The translations under genes and the position numbers were made by a program. From Naegleria lovaniensis (Eukaryota > Heterolobosea > Eutetramitea > Acrasida > Naegleriidae), in the NCBI RefSeq assembly GCF_003324165.1, contig NW_025407830.1:558001-622000 (forward strand): a DNA stretch of 64,000 nt. Reading direction: 5' to 3'. The notes under the pieces were generated by a model. The model was given only the letters and a program-made list of their open reading frames with translations, did no database searches and was not told where the DNA came from. This document shows, piece by piece, positions 42,707-52,915 of the stretch (position 1 is the first letter of the stretch; each line of letters starts with the position of its first letter).

Positions 42707-44692
42707 TTAATCTTTTTTGTAAATCATAAAACGATCTTGTTGATAGAAAAGCTTGGATAATTCTGTATACTCTCTTTGATTGGGAGGTTCAAAATTAGAA
42801 ACATTGTGCTGCGTTTTCGAATAAAGCAGAATCTTGTCGGTATAGTCGAAAAGCTTGTCCTTGCCTCTGAGTTGAATAAAGAATTTGATGTGTCCAATAT
42901 GAGAGAATTGATTCTGTAGATTAAGTTTTCTAAGGTTTTCTCTAATCTTGGAAATTTTCACTTTGTCACCATCGCTTCGTAGGATCTTAAAAGTTGCAAT
43001 CAAATCAGAATCTTTAACCTTGTCCACAGTTGATGTATTTACAAAAATACACATATGAAGGCAGTCATCAGCTTTTCTAAATTTGATAATTTCATCCCAA
43101 GCAATGTCCATGAAAATTCTCTTTCCATTGGCTTTTAGCTGTCTGGTGCCATGACCATCACATCCTCCGTCATAATAATAAATATGTGCCAACTTGTTCA
43201 GTGTTATTGGCTTACCACCATTTTCATCAGCGCTAGAAGAAGTGGATGACGACCCTACAGCAGAAGAAAAAGGCACAGATGCATCAGAGCCTGGAAGATT
43301 GGCCAATGAGTTCTCAATTTGTTGATACATCTCTCTAGTTGGGTCAACATTGTTTGTCTTAGGAGGAAGCGATGGAGCCAGGCCCTCAATAGGTTGAATA
43401 ATTTGATTTTTTGACGGCGTCTTACTTTCAGTTGTTTGTTGTGTCGTAGATGAGGTGCTGGTGTCACTAGATACAGATGCTGCACGCATCATGGCTTGCT
43501 GCTGTTCCAGCATGACAATGTTAAACTTTTTCTTTTTCGAGGTGGCCATAACGGGTTGTGTTGGGAATGGAAAATCAACTCGTTTTCGCTTTTTCAGCTC
43601 GGTCAACTCTGCCATTGCAGCAGAGAGTTCTCGCTGTATTCGTTCATATTCCTTAAGTAGCTTGTTGTGCTTCTTCCTTAGCTCTGTATAGGGTGATGGC
43701 TTTTGATAAGTTACAATACCTTCTTCCTCTTCAGCTGCGCTGTTGGAAGAGCTGTCATCGGATGCTTCTCCCGATTCGCCACCCTCAGATTCTTCCTCCG
43801 AACTATCCTCGGAAGTATCCATTTGTTGTGGTTGTGGTGGCTGTTGTTGAGGAATCGGATGAGGTGGAAGTGCATACGGTATTCCCTCCATATTCATCGA
43901 ATGACTAGGATACATTGGAGTAAATCCATAGGGTGGATATGCATAGGGTGGGTAGAGTGGTGGTGGAGGAGGTGCATTGGCACCATTCACAATCGGTGTG
44001 GAACCGGTGTGAGGAGGAGGTGGTGTATGGAATGGATTGTAAAATTGCACGGCCGTGGGAGGTCCACCTTGAGCAATGATTGTGGCACTCGAAGGATGAT
44101 GAGCATGATGATGGAACACAGTCGTGGTTGGGGTGCCAAGAGGGAGATTATTGGTGCTGTTCGAGTGTTGTTTGTGGGTTGCGCTCGAGACCAGAGTACC
44201 CAAGACTTGATGACTACCTGATTGTGTTACCGCTTCTTTCATCATCACGTGAGATGGGTTACCTGCAATGGCTTGATGGACGACGGGTGTTGTCTGGAAG
44301 GGTTGATGGGTGAGAGGGGCAGAGTTTGCTGATGAGGGTTGCTGCGTCTTTTTGGGAGTTGTTGTCAAACCTGATGAGGTTGTAGAGGACTGTTGATGAT
44401 CACCATGATTGGGTGAAGAGGATGATGATGAAGAGGCTGTTTCACGAGACTCTACCACAGAGGAAGTTGGAGATTTTGCAACAGCATTGTTCGACGTCGA
44501 TGAAACAGATGCATCCGTTATTGATGCTGATGCTTCAGTGTTGTCCTTGGCCGTTTCATTCTTTTCATCATCTATCTGAATAAAAAGATTAGATGTGGCA
44601 CCACCACTGGTCAGAGACTCTTCCAAATTTCGTTTGGAATTCTCATCGTTCGTTTCGATGTCGTTGGATGATTTCTTGGTACTTTTAGGCAT
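42707..44692 (-). CDS. Unrecognised protein: disordered N-terminus, coiled coil, C-terminal globular domain
   Basis: Single exon of 661 residues. Residues 1-320 are low-complexity: Ser/Thr/Asn runs, His-rich patches, then Pro-rich YPPYAYPPYGF. An acidic block (SEEESEGGESGEASDDSS, about 295-320) precedes a basic coiled coil (YTELRKKHNKLLKEYERIQ, about 330-370) with RKR and KKKK clusters that could be nuclear localisation signals. Another polar linker leads to a folded domain of about 150 residues (IYYYDGGCDGHGTRQL, WDEIIKFRKADDCLHMCIFV). The composition resembles a nuclear or chromatin-linked factor, but I do not recognise the C-terminal domain and give no function. Confidence 0.75.
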   Translation of the reverse strand: MPKSTKKSSNDIETNDENSKRNLEESLTSGGATSNLFIQIDDEKNETAKDNTEASASITDASVSSTSNNAVAKSPTSSVVESRETASSSSSSSPNHGDHQQSSTTSSGLTTTPKKTQQPSSANSAPLTHQPFQTTPVVHQAIAGNPSHVMMKEAVTQSGSHQVLGTLVSSATHKQHSNSTNNLPLGTPTTTVFHHHAHHPSSATIIAQGGPPTAVQFYNPFHTPPPPHTGSTPIVNGANAPPPPPLYPPYAYPPYGFTPMYPSHSMNMEGIPYALPPHPIPQQQPPQPQQMDTSEDSSEEESEGGESGEASDDSSSNSAAEEEEGIVTYQKPSPYTELRKKHNKLLKEYERIQRELSAAMAELTELKKRKRVDFPFPTQPVMATSKKKKFNIVMLEQQQAMMRAASVSSDTSTSSTTQQTTESKTPSKNQIIQPIEGLAPSLPPKTNNVDPTREMYQQIENSLANLPGSDASVPFSSAVGSSSTSSSADENGGKPITLNKLAHIYYYDGGCDGHGTRQLKANGKRIFMDIAWDEIIKFRKADDCLHMCIFVNTSTVDKVKDSDLIATFKILRSDGDKVKISKIRENLRKLNLQNQFSHIGHIKFFIQLRGKDKLFDYTDKILLYSKTQHNVSNFEPPNQREYTELSKLFYQQDRFMIYKKD

Positions 44693-45541
44693 GGTAAATG
44701 TAGTAGTGAGGGATTGGGACTTTCTTGCTCGTATGATCGCACACGACGTTAAATTGTGAGAGGGCTCGTAACGATTGGTTTCAATTTCGAACGTTCAGAC
44801 TGGATGGAATTGAGAACACGACTACAGGAATGCTTTATGCAAAAAATTATGCGTTTTTTTTGTTGAATTCTGGGTTGAATTGATGCGATGGGAATGCCTG
44901 ATTCCTTTATTGAAACCCCAAAGCACGGGAATCCCGAAAAGCGATGGAGAGAGACAAAGAATTGGAAAAGAACCAAGAATTCATCAACTCTCAGTCAATT
45001 TTTCTACTTTGACATGAGAATGTGAATTCATGACGCCTTGTTTTGAATTAAATTACAATGTCATGTGCTTGACGTGAGCGTGATCGTTAGAAATTGACAC
45101 ATATTTCCCTGTTCATGGAGCAAAATTTTTGTAACCCACTCTACAGTTTTATTTTGGGATCATTTCCTCATGCTTCAATCAATTCAGTGAATAAATTGAT
45201 TCGTTGTATTCCAATACCACGGTTGAACAAATACATGGAGAGTAAAGTAAATTCCAAACATTGCAATACAAAGTGTGAGGAAGAAACAATATGAATGCGA
45301 GATAAATTGGCACTATTTCAGTTCTGATCTCACCTGAAGAGCTAGAACATGAATTGATTGTGAACTATTGCAACCGAATCTCTCTCGCAAGTTCACTCCT
45401 TCAATACAACTTTCGAGCGGTTGTGAGATACAGAAATCATTGGCTCAAGAAAAAAAAGTTCATCCTTCGATTTGGAGGTGGTAATTGTGTTTGTTTTGCT
45501 CCTTTTAGGATCTTCGAGATCATCTCAATAGCTCAGTTAGA
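44693..45541. promoter_or_regulatory. Divergent intergenic region
   Basis: Upstream of the minus-strand gene starting at 44692 and the plus-strand gene starting at 45542. Several short frames are open but start without ATG or overlap each other; none has a domain. No clear repeat or motif. Confidence 0.4.
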
Positions 45542-48500
45542 ATGGGATCCGCTTGCGCCACTCAGAGGTCTACTCAACATGTCGAAGAGCCTCAATCCTT
45601 TGGATCAGACTTGAAAAAATCAAAGGCTCACCGTCAAAGTCCATCGCAGCAGCAGCCCTATGAAACAGAGTCCGTGGATATGAAGGAGCCAGCGGGAGCA
45701 TCATGTACTTCTGTTGCCGTGACTCCGTTAGTGGAAAATGGCGACGAAGCGAATGGCATTAAGGTTACTATGCAGCCTGGACAGAGCTTTGCTGCTATCG
45801 GAATGCAACAAAACTCTTCAACAGTTGTGTGTGGAGACTCAATTACCCACTCATCGAAGCAGATAAAAAACCCTTCGCCGCCCATGACAAGAAAAAATTC
45901 GGAGAACGTAACAAGCCAAACCAACCCAGCAAAAACAAAATCGTTGAATTCAAAATACATAATTCATGATGAGCAGATTAAAAGAGAATGGGGCCAATTT
46001 TTGAATGGAAATACATCACGGAAAATCAATAATGATCAGGAGGTTTTTAGTGAGATTAGTTTTGAGCCATTGGAGAGTACCGTTGAGCCAATAGCCGTTC
46101 CCGATGACGTCAATTACTCACAAATTGTTAAAATATTTATCAAAGGATATTTAAATCCTATTGCAAGTATTCTTCAAGTTGAAAAAGAGGTTGATGGATC
46201 TACAGATACAACTTATGTATTTCAAAATTTACAAATATTGAAAGAGGTGGAGAAGGACAAAAGATTGTTTGCCGTTTTATCTGACACACTACCGAGCTCA
46301 GTCTCAAAACAATTTTCCAATCTGAAAAATATTGTTACCTCACTTTCGGTAAACACCACAGCTGAGTTTGAAGCTTTGATTGAGAAAACTGAAACATGTC
46401 TTGAACAAATAGAAAACGGAGAGGAGCTTGTTAACTTTGAAGGAAGTACTTATATGTGGACAAACTTGGGCGTTCCTTTGTTGCATTTTGCAGTGAGTCA
46501 AAATAATTTCTCTGCAGTCGACATATTATTGATGGGAGGCGCCCAAGTTGGTCAACGAGATATTCATGGTAGGACTGCTCTGTATTATGTAAAAAGCGTT
46601 GACATGTTTAAGAAATTGAGCGAGTTTATTTCTAATGAAGATCTGCAGAAAGCCTCCTTTTCCGGAGAGTTGGTGTCGCATGTCTTGTGTGAAATGTATA
46701 GCCATAACAAAGATTTAGCTAAATCATTGCTACATGAATTGACATCTTTCACTACCGACTCTTCAACAAAAGAAATCCTATTCTGGAAATTGGATTGTCA
46801 TGACAACACTGCAATATCAATACTACAGAGAGGTATTTATACCAAAGCAAAACGAATGTCAAAGCATGATCAATTTAAATTCCTTAACGAGGAGCTGAGA
46901 TGGCAAATCGAGAGAGGTGTGACGAATTTTAAAACTCTCAATAGTAATATTTCTTCAGAGACCAAAATAAGTTTGTTGTCGAACGCTTTATTGGAAGAAA
47001 ATATTGAGCTTGCTTACTACTTACTTGAAAATATCCACATTGATTTAGATATCTCATCTCTAGTTTCTTGCATTAAGAGCGTTCATGTAGCAAAAATGGT
47101 ATTTCAATTTTATCCAGAAGCCTTCTATCGTAAACAAAACACTGAGAGACAGGAGTTGAGCGATCTCTCAAGGATCATTTTGAATATGAGATCAGGTAAC
47201 ATTCCTCTAATTTCTTTCTTAATAGAAAAGCTTGAATACAATCTAATCTCCATGGAAATCAAGCTACTAATTGAGTTGACTGTACAAGGAGCATGTGTGG
47301 AGCTCTTTGAACTCATTAAGAAAGCTATTCAATTTTCATCTTGCTCGGAGCTGATAGGCCCCTCTTTCGGATACACAATGTCTCCATTCGAATATACCCT
47401 TTCGCTCAACAGAGCATTTTGTCATGTCACGGAAATAGAGCAAATGATATGGACCAAAGTTAAACATGACCAGAACGAAACGAACACAATACTATTGAAA
47501 AACTCATGTGGTCACCTTCTATCTCAATGCTTAAATGCCAGAAAATTTGACACATTTAAGGATATATTATCACATCTATTGATGAATGGGCTTTGCGCTG
47601 AGAATATGAGATTCAGTTTGGTAACGGAAAGCAAATCTATTCGCCTTAATCTTAGACAAATTGACCTTATTTATAACTCACTGGCTTCACTCATTCGCAC
47701 TTCAGACGACTTGACTCAAGACCTTACCGACGAATTTTTACAACTAGCTTCCAAATTGTCTTCAATCGATGATACAGATCCGCCAATATTGTCAATATTA
47801 CTTTGCCTTTTTATGAAGAAAGCAGACATGGGAGTTACTCTTAACATTTTATCTCATAATTACAGTTATTTGGTAACTACTTTCGATGGCCAAGTGCCTT
47901 TAATCACTGCAGAAAACAAGGAACAGGTATTGAATTGGATTAGCAACATAAGGGATGAGTCATGTCTCAGAAATTACCTTGTCAAACCTTACAGTACCAA
48001 TGACAAAGTGTCATGGAATTCTCAATTTTGCTTGGATTTGCCAAAGTTACGTAGCTTTGTTATACAAGGTCTATTAGCCGATGATTATTCGTTTGTAGAA
48101 AAAGTTAGCTATGAGGCACAAAGCTTATTAGATCAAATGTACGAAATGATTTCCTTGCTTGCGTCTGAATCAAGCGATCTCGTGAAAGAACAATTCAAAA
48201 CTATTGCTCTTAAGCAACTTCAAACGATTGAACACTTTGATCCACCTATTGACATTGTGTCTCAACTGATGGTACAAATGACGAAAGATTGTCTCGGTGC
48301 TGCACCCAACTATTCCGTATTAGACAACGTTCGATCTGAGCAAGAAATGTATGACTGTTTGGTAGCATATTTGAAATACAGCAAGCTACTACCCTCACTT
48401 CCAATTTCCAAGCTGTCGCATCATTTACACCAAGTCGAAATCACTAGCAGAATAGTCAAGTTCCTATTTACACATGATTACTTTAAAGAGATAACTGAAG

Positions 48501-50299
48501 CCTTGATTCATGCAATGCCATTTGAAGAGAAGCTCAAGTGTACTTCGTTTTTCTTTTCCATTAATTCGTTTAATGGAGACAAAATGGGCCATGTCGAAAG
48601 AATACTGGCAATTATTTGTGCTGTTGGCAGAAATTCAGACGACGAGGTATTGCAATTATTGGTTATGGCCATCAAGAAGTCCAATGCTAAATTTGTGAAA
48701 CAACTAATTTCTCAATTAGAGGAGGCAGCACAAACGTTCGAAAACGTCAAGGACTTTATTCGAGAACCCCTATTCGCCTCATTAAGAAGTGGCTGTGATT
48801 GTATCTTACCAAGCCTTATTTCAAGCGTATGTCCATTATCCGAATTGGTGGGCATGAAAAACGATGCAGGAGAATCTTTGATGCATGCTGTATGCTTTGG
48901 AGGATGCATCAAAACCCTGACGCTTATTCAAGAATCAGTACATGAAAGCAAATTTGCATCATTGCTTTTTGACTCATCCTTCCAAACAAAAGTTGAACAA
49001 AACACAGAAGATGAAGAAGATGGTGATCAGATTTTCTATACTGCCCAATATTTTGCTTATTGCTCTGGAAAACAACACAGTAGAACAACAATGTTTGAAC
49101 TCATTAGAGAAATGTGGAAAAAGAGCCTCATTCCAGCTCCCGAATATATTGGAGACTGGACAAGAAATATTGGAAACATACCCTCTTTCCTCATGCATTT
49201 CCAAAATAGTCCTAACAAGCCTCTTATTAACACTAACGAGCAACAAAATTATTTGTACTTAATGGATACAGCACTGTGGATGCAATATCTTATTGATAAC
49301 GAGTCAAAATTCAAAGACAACGATTCGTTTTTACGGTTTTATGTTTATCACTTTATTTTGAGACAGTCGGGAGGAGAAATCAATCAAGATACATTGCTCT
49401 ATCATGCTCCAAGATCTGTTGCTCCAAGACATTTGTGGTCACCCTTTTTTGAAACATTGTTCAGAATTGCTAATGTCGAGAATGGAGACTTGACAAAGTT
49501 TTTCATCATGTACATTAGATACGGCAAGAGAGCACTTCATGAAGATGAAATTCTTCATGCTCTTGACATTCTGTACTCGAGACTTAGCTCTGCCAAGAAC
49601 CATGAATGTACTTCTTCTGCCATTCTCCAAATTCTGTCAGATGGCTTCGAAGAAAAAGACGACTTGCTCATGGATACCATGTTCAAACGAAGATCCAAAA
49701 TGATGAAACTGTTTGTAAAAATTATATCCGAAACAAACAACTTGAAGGACAAGCTTTGGACTCTTATGGGATCACACATTGAGGAATCTGTTAGACTCGT
49801 ACATCCAAAGATCGAAAACAACGCAGCTCAGCAATTGATTTCATTGTTTGATCTTAACGTACAGCCAGGATCTGATGTTGTGGAGCTTTGTCAAGCGACA
49901 AGTGGCGACCGTCTCAACCACTCTGACGAAATGATTGCAATAAGATCATCGATGGGGGTCGTTGGACGGGATTGGTCCTTGAGCAACGCCTTGAAACAAG
50001 CATCTGCTTACCTTAATGTCGACATTATTGAATATCAGCCTGCTTTGAGCACTTTCTGTGAAGAGAAGGCATATATCCTCACTGGCACTGTCACTCTACA
50101 CGGCATTGAACAGATATTGCAAAATATTAGGGAGCAAGATATTGAAATTCAAAAAGTCTCCATTTCGGTGCTTTCTAACATGAGTGATCACTCATTAGCT
50201 TCAACGATCCAAGACAAAACCCTCCAAGTACAGATTTGTCTTGAGAAAGATACATTGTTGTGCTCAGAATGGGATTGCAAAGCGCCTCAGCAACACTAA
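45542..50299 (+). CDS. Large ankyrin-repeat-containing protein, N-terminally acylated type (1585 aa), unknown
   Basis: Single exon. The start MGSACATQRS puts Gly at 2 and Cys at 5, a dual-acylation pattern that would tie the protein to membranes. The first 150 residues are polar. One ankyrin repeat pair is readable at about 305-360 (VPLLHFAVSQNNFSAVDILL, then DIHGRTALYYV), and a further weak one near 1120 (GESLMHAVCFGGCIKTLTLI). The rest, over 1000 residues, is helical, evenly mixed and probably degenerate ankyrin or helical-repeat solenoid. The C-terminal 200 residues look globular (VGRDWSLSNALKQASAYLN). No catalytic motif was found. It may be a membrane scaffold; this is inferred from repeats and acylation only. 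Confidence 0.75.
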   Translation: MGSACATQRSTQHVEEPQSFGSDLKKSKAHRQSPSQQQPYETESVDMKEPAGASCTSVAVTPLVENGDEANGIKVTMQPGQSFAAIGMQQNSSTVVCGDSITHSSKQIKNPSPPMTRKNSENVTSQTNPAKTKSLNSKYIIHDEQIKREWGQFLNGNTSRKINNDQEVFSEISFEPLESTVEPIAVPDDVNYSQIVKIFIKGYLNPIASILQVEKEVDGSTDTTYVFQNLQILKEVEKDKRLFAVLSDTLPSSVSKQFSNLKNIVTSLSVNTTAEFEALIEKTETCLEQIENGEELVNFEGSTYMWTNLGVPLLHFAVSQNNFSAVDILLMGGAQVGQRDIHGRTALYYVKSVDMFKKLSEFISNEDLQKASFSGELVSHVLCEMYSHNKDLAKSLLHELTSFTTDSSTKEILFWKLDCHDNTAISILQRGIYTKAKRMSKHDQFKFLNEELRWQIERGVTNFKTLNSNISSETKISLLSNALLEENIELAYYLLENIHIDLDISSLVSCIKSVHVAKMVFQFYPEAFYRKQNTERQELSDLSRIILNMRSGNIPLISFLIEKLEYNLISMEIKLLIELTVQGACVELFELIKKAIQFSSCSELIGPSFGYTMSPFEYTLSLNRAFCHVTEIEQMIWTKVKHDQNETNTILLKNSCGHLLSQCLNARKFDTFKDILSHLLMNGLCAENMRFSLVTESKSIRLNLRQIDLIYNSLASLIRTSDDLTQDLTDEFLQLASKLSSIDDTDPPILSILLCLFMKKADMGVTLNILSHNYSYLVTTFDGQVPLITAENKEQVLNWISNIRDESCLRNYLVKPYSTNDKVSWNSQFCLDLPKLRSFVIQGLLADDYSFVEKVSYEAQSLLDQMYEMISLLASESSDLVKEQFKTIALKQLQTIEHFDPPIDIVSQLMVQMTKDCLGAAPNYSVLDNVRSEQEMYDCLVAYLKYSKLLPSLPISKLSHHLHQVEITSRIVKFLFTHDYFKEITEALIHAMPFEEKLKCTSFFFSINSFNGDKMGHVERILAIICAVGRNSDDEVLQLLVMAIKKSNAKFVKQLISQLEEAAQTFENVKDFIREPLFASLRSGCDCILPSLISSVCPLSELVGMKNDAGESLMHAVCFGGCIKTLTLIQESVHESKFASLLFDSSFQTKVEQNTEDEEDGDQIFYTAQYFAYCSGKQHSRTTMFELIREMWKKSLIPAPEYIGDWTRNIGNIPSFLMHFQNSPNKPLINTNEQQNYLYLMDTALWMQYLIDNESKFKDNDSFLRFYVYHFILRQSGGEINQDTLLYHAPRSVAPRHLWSPFFETLFRIANVENGDLTKFFIMYIRYGKRALHEDEILHALDILYSRLSSAKNHECTSSAILQILSDGFEEKDDLLMDTMFKRRSKMMKLFVKIISETNNLKDKLWTLMGSHIEESVRLVHPKIENNAAQQLISLFDLNVQPGSDVVELCQATSGDRLNHSDEMIAIRSSMGVVGRDWSLSNALKQASAYLNVDIIEYQPALSTFCEEKAYILTGTVTLHGIEQILQNIREQDIEIQKVSISVLSNMSDHSLASTIQDKTLQVQICLEKDTLLCSEWDCKAPQQH

Positions 50300-50389
50300 A
50301 TGAGTAAACTAGTTGTTTAAATATTGACATGTCTATCCAATATTCATTAACAAAATTTAAAGTTCTCTGTCCTAACCAAAGAAGAAAAA

Positions 50390-52618
50390 ATGCAATTCGG
50401 TCTTTTGTTCTACCAAACAGCCTTGTGGTTGGGCTTTCACATAGACGGCAAGACCTTTACCATCGCACCCATGTTAGAAGACCAAGCAAACTTTAAGCTG
50501 ATTGAAATTCCAAATCCATCATCTCGGTTTATCATGTTGGAAGAGGTTCAACTCTCACCTAACGATTTGAAAATAATATCGAATAATAATAATTCTATCA
50601 CTCCATCATCATCGGAACAGCAACAACAGAAATTTGAAATATTATTACAGCATTTCAACGAGTATTACAAACAACATGAGCAAGAATTTATGAATTGTTT
50701 AATTGATATTTGGGAACAGGATCATTGTTCCAACACAACTTTATCATTTTCTGAAATATTACACAAATTCCTACCACTGTCTCCACACAATGAACATTAT
50801 TCGGAATTGGATAAAGCCATTCGAAAGTTTGTGCTGTATTGCTGTATTAATAGCTTATCAAACTATGAAAAAATCAAGCACAAGGAAATTACATTTAGGC
50901 TTGTATCAGCAGATGAGCTCCTTGAAAACAGGTTAAAAATGAAATTTAAACATCAAATGGAGCTGTTCTCAAAAGAGGTATTTCATGTTGAATTGAATGA
51001 TGAAGAGTCCATCATTCTAAAGACTCGTCTTCTCGATTGTCTAATTTTTCAATCACATAGTATATACTGGAACGATATTTGTAAATATCCTTCAAAGGCC
51101 AAGAGTTTGGAAGCCAGAATTCGAAAATGGTTAGATCTTTTAGGAACAAAGTTGAGCTTTCCAGAAGCTCTCATCCTCAAATCAAATGTTTTTCCAAAGC
51201 ATCTTGTTCCTACATTGATCAAATGTATTTTAAATCAGATAGATAAGAAAGTGTTGCATACGATGATGGAGGATCAATCACAATTTCTGGAATACAAGGA
51301 TCTTGTTAAGAATTGGGATATCAATACCTCAAGTTGGAAATTCTATGACAATGTGATCACCATTGACTCAGAAGGCACTATGGATATAGATGATGCCATT
51401 TCTATTGAAAGTTATGAAACTAATTCAATGCGTGTGGCCATACATATTACCAATGTTGCACATTTCTTTTATTCATATTTAGGAAATAATTCTCTTCAAG
51501 ACATGTTGAAAGATCCTATTTTCAAGGAGGCAGCACGAAAAGTTACCTCGTATTATGACAGTCTCCCACGATCGTCCGTTCTCTTCAGAAATCCAGACGA
51601 ACTCGATCAAGATGCAAGACATTTAACAGTCTTTCCCATGTTGTATCCTTCCCTTTCTGAAAATATTCTATCTCTAAAGACTGGAAAACGTCTAACCATG
51701 ACCTATGAATTTGAATTTAATGATTTTGATTCTCAGCCCAAATTGTTAGGAATTTATCCCTCTTGTGTGAATATTATTGAAAATACAACCTACGAACAAG
51801 CAGAAGCATTATTTGAAAAAGATGAAAAGTGGAACAAGTTATTTTCATATTGCAGAGCTCTGTATGAGAGGAGAATTCAGAATGGAGCACCCTCTTTTGA
51901 AAATAGAAAATGCTTAACTCCAGAGCCTTCAAATAACACCACAGCAAGATTGTCCATTTCTGAGAGAAGAGGCTTAAAATCTTCACTCGTCATTAGTGAA
52001 AGCGCAGTGCTCATAGGGTCCATTGTTGGAGAGTATTTTAAAGCGCACAACATTCCTGGCATTACTCGAAATTTTGATTCACGCAAAAAGATAAGCTTAA
52101 CATCTGTGTGTAACAAAGACACTCCGAGTCCTTATTTGCAACAAACAAGTCCAGTGAGAAGATTCATTGATTTATTGAATCAACTACAGCTGTATTTATT
52201 TTTGACTCAACAAACAATGCTTTCTGTTAAGCAACTGGAGGAACATTGTGATAGAATTGAATCAGAATCTACCAAAGCTCAAGAAGTAGAGGATCATATT
52301 ATCATGTATTGGTTTCTATGCTATTTGTGGGAACATTATGGCCCATCATCGTCAAAGAGTTCTACCGTTGATGAAAGGAACTGCAAGGCGTTGAAAGGAA
52401 CAGTCGGTAGATTTGTCAGTGCATTCACCAAGATTATACTCAATGACGAGCAGTTTTGCTCGTTCTCCATCCATTGTGCGAATCTACACTACTTGTTAGG
52501 TGGAAAATATTGTGTAGAGGGACTGCCAATCAATTTTGTAATTGAATCCATTGATTGGGAATTACTGACAGTGAGTATTCGTGTTGTTGAAGAAGGGGAA
52601 CAACATGAGCAATTATAG
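50390..52618 (+). CDS. RNase II-family (RNB domain) 3'-5' exoribonuclease
   Basis: Single exon of 742 residues. The RNB domain starts near residue 320 with TIDSEGTMDIDDAIS, which holds the four Asp residues that bind the catalytic metals. It continues with PRSSVLFRNPDELDQDARHL, NILSLKTGKRLTMTYEFEF and, near 586, TSPVRRFIDLLNQLQLY, the family's RNA-clamping SPxRR(Y/F)xD motif. There is no clear S1 or CSD domain and no Rrp44-type PIN domain, so it is closer to the organellar or bacterial RNase II/RNR type than to the exosome subunit. It degrades single-stranded RNA from the 3' end. The N-terminus is not a typical mitochondrial leader (MQFGLLFYQTALWLG), so location is open. It follows the ankyrin gene by 90 bp on the same strand. 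Confidence 0.88.
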   Translation: MQFGLLFYQTALWLGFHIDGKTFTIAPMLEDQANFKLIEIPNPSSRFIMLEEVQLSPNDLKIISNNNNSITPSSSEQQQQKFEILLQHFNEYYKQHEQEFMNCLIDIWEQDHCSNTTLSFSEILHKFLPLSPHNEHYSELDKAIRKFVLYCCINSLSNYEKIKHKEITFRLVSADELLENRLKMKFKHQMELFSKEVFHVELNDEESIILKTRLLDCLIFQSHSIYWNDICKYPSKAKSLEARIRKWLDLLGTKLSFPEALILKSNVFPKHLVPTLIKCILNQIDKKVLHTMMEDQSQFLEYKDLVKNWDINTSSWKFYDNVITIDSEGTMDIDDAISIESYETNSMRVAIHITNVAHFFYSYLGNNSLQDMLKDPIFKEAARKVTSYYDSLPRSSVLFRNPDELDQDARHLTVFPMLYPSLSENILSLKTGKRLTMTYEFEFNDFDSQPKLLGIYPSCVNIIENTTYEQAEALFEKDEKWNKLFSYCRALYERRIQNGAPSFENRKCLTPEPSNNTTARLSISERRGLKSSLVISESAVLIGSIVGEYFKAHNIPGITRNFDSRKKISLTSVCNKDTPSPYLQQTSPVRRFIDLLNQLQLYLFLTQQTMLSVKQLEEHCDRIESESTKAQEVEDHIIMYWFLCYLWEHYGPSSSKSSTVDERNCKALKGTVGRFVSAFTKIILNDEQFCSFSIHCANLHYLLGGKYCVEGLPINFVIESIDWELLTVSIRVVEEGEQHEQL

Positions 52619-52915
52619 ACGCACTCATTACGAATGCAAAGTGGCTATTTCCATTTCTGTGTCGATTGGCACACTTTCCATGTTTACACAAAATATATAT
52701 TTAGAAAAACATGGTTTGGAAATTTTTCAAGTTGGTAGTAGCTATTTGCGTTCTGCACACCTGTGTACTGCACCATGATGAGAAAAATTCCACTCTCTCA
52801 TAATATACTATACTTTCAATACTATTCATTTGCAACAAGGAGCAAGCTTGTCAGTCATTCAACATTTTACATTCCACATTCATCATTATTCGAATCACCA
52901 TAGAGACCAAGCAAC

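Noticed and set aside
45094-45294. 66-codon frame upstream of the ankyrin protein
   Set aside because: Starts at TTG, no domain, no splice link to the downstream gene that keeps phase.
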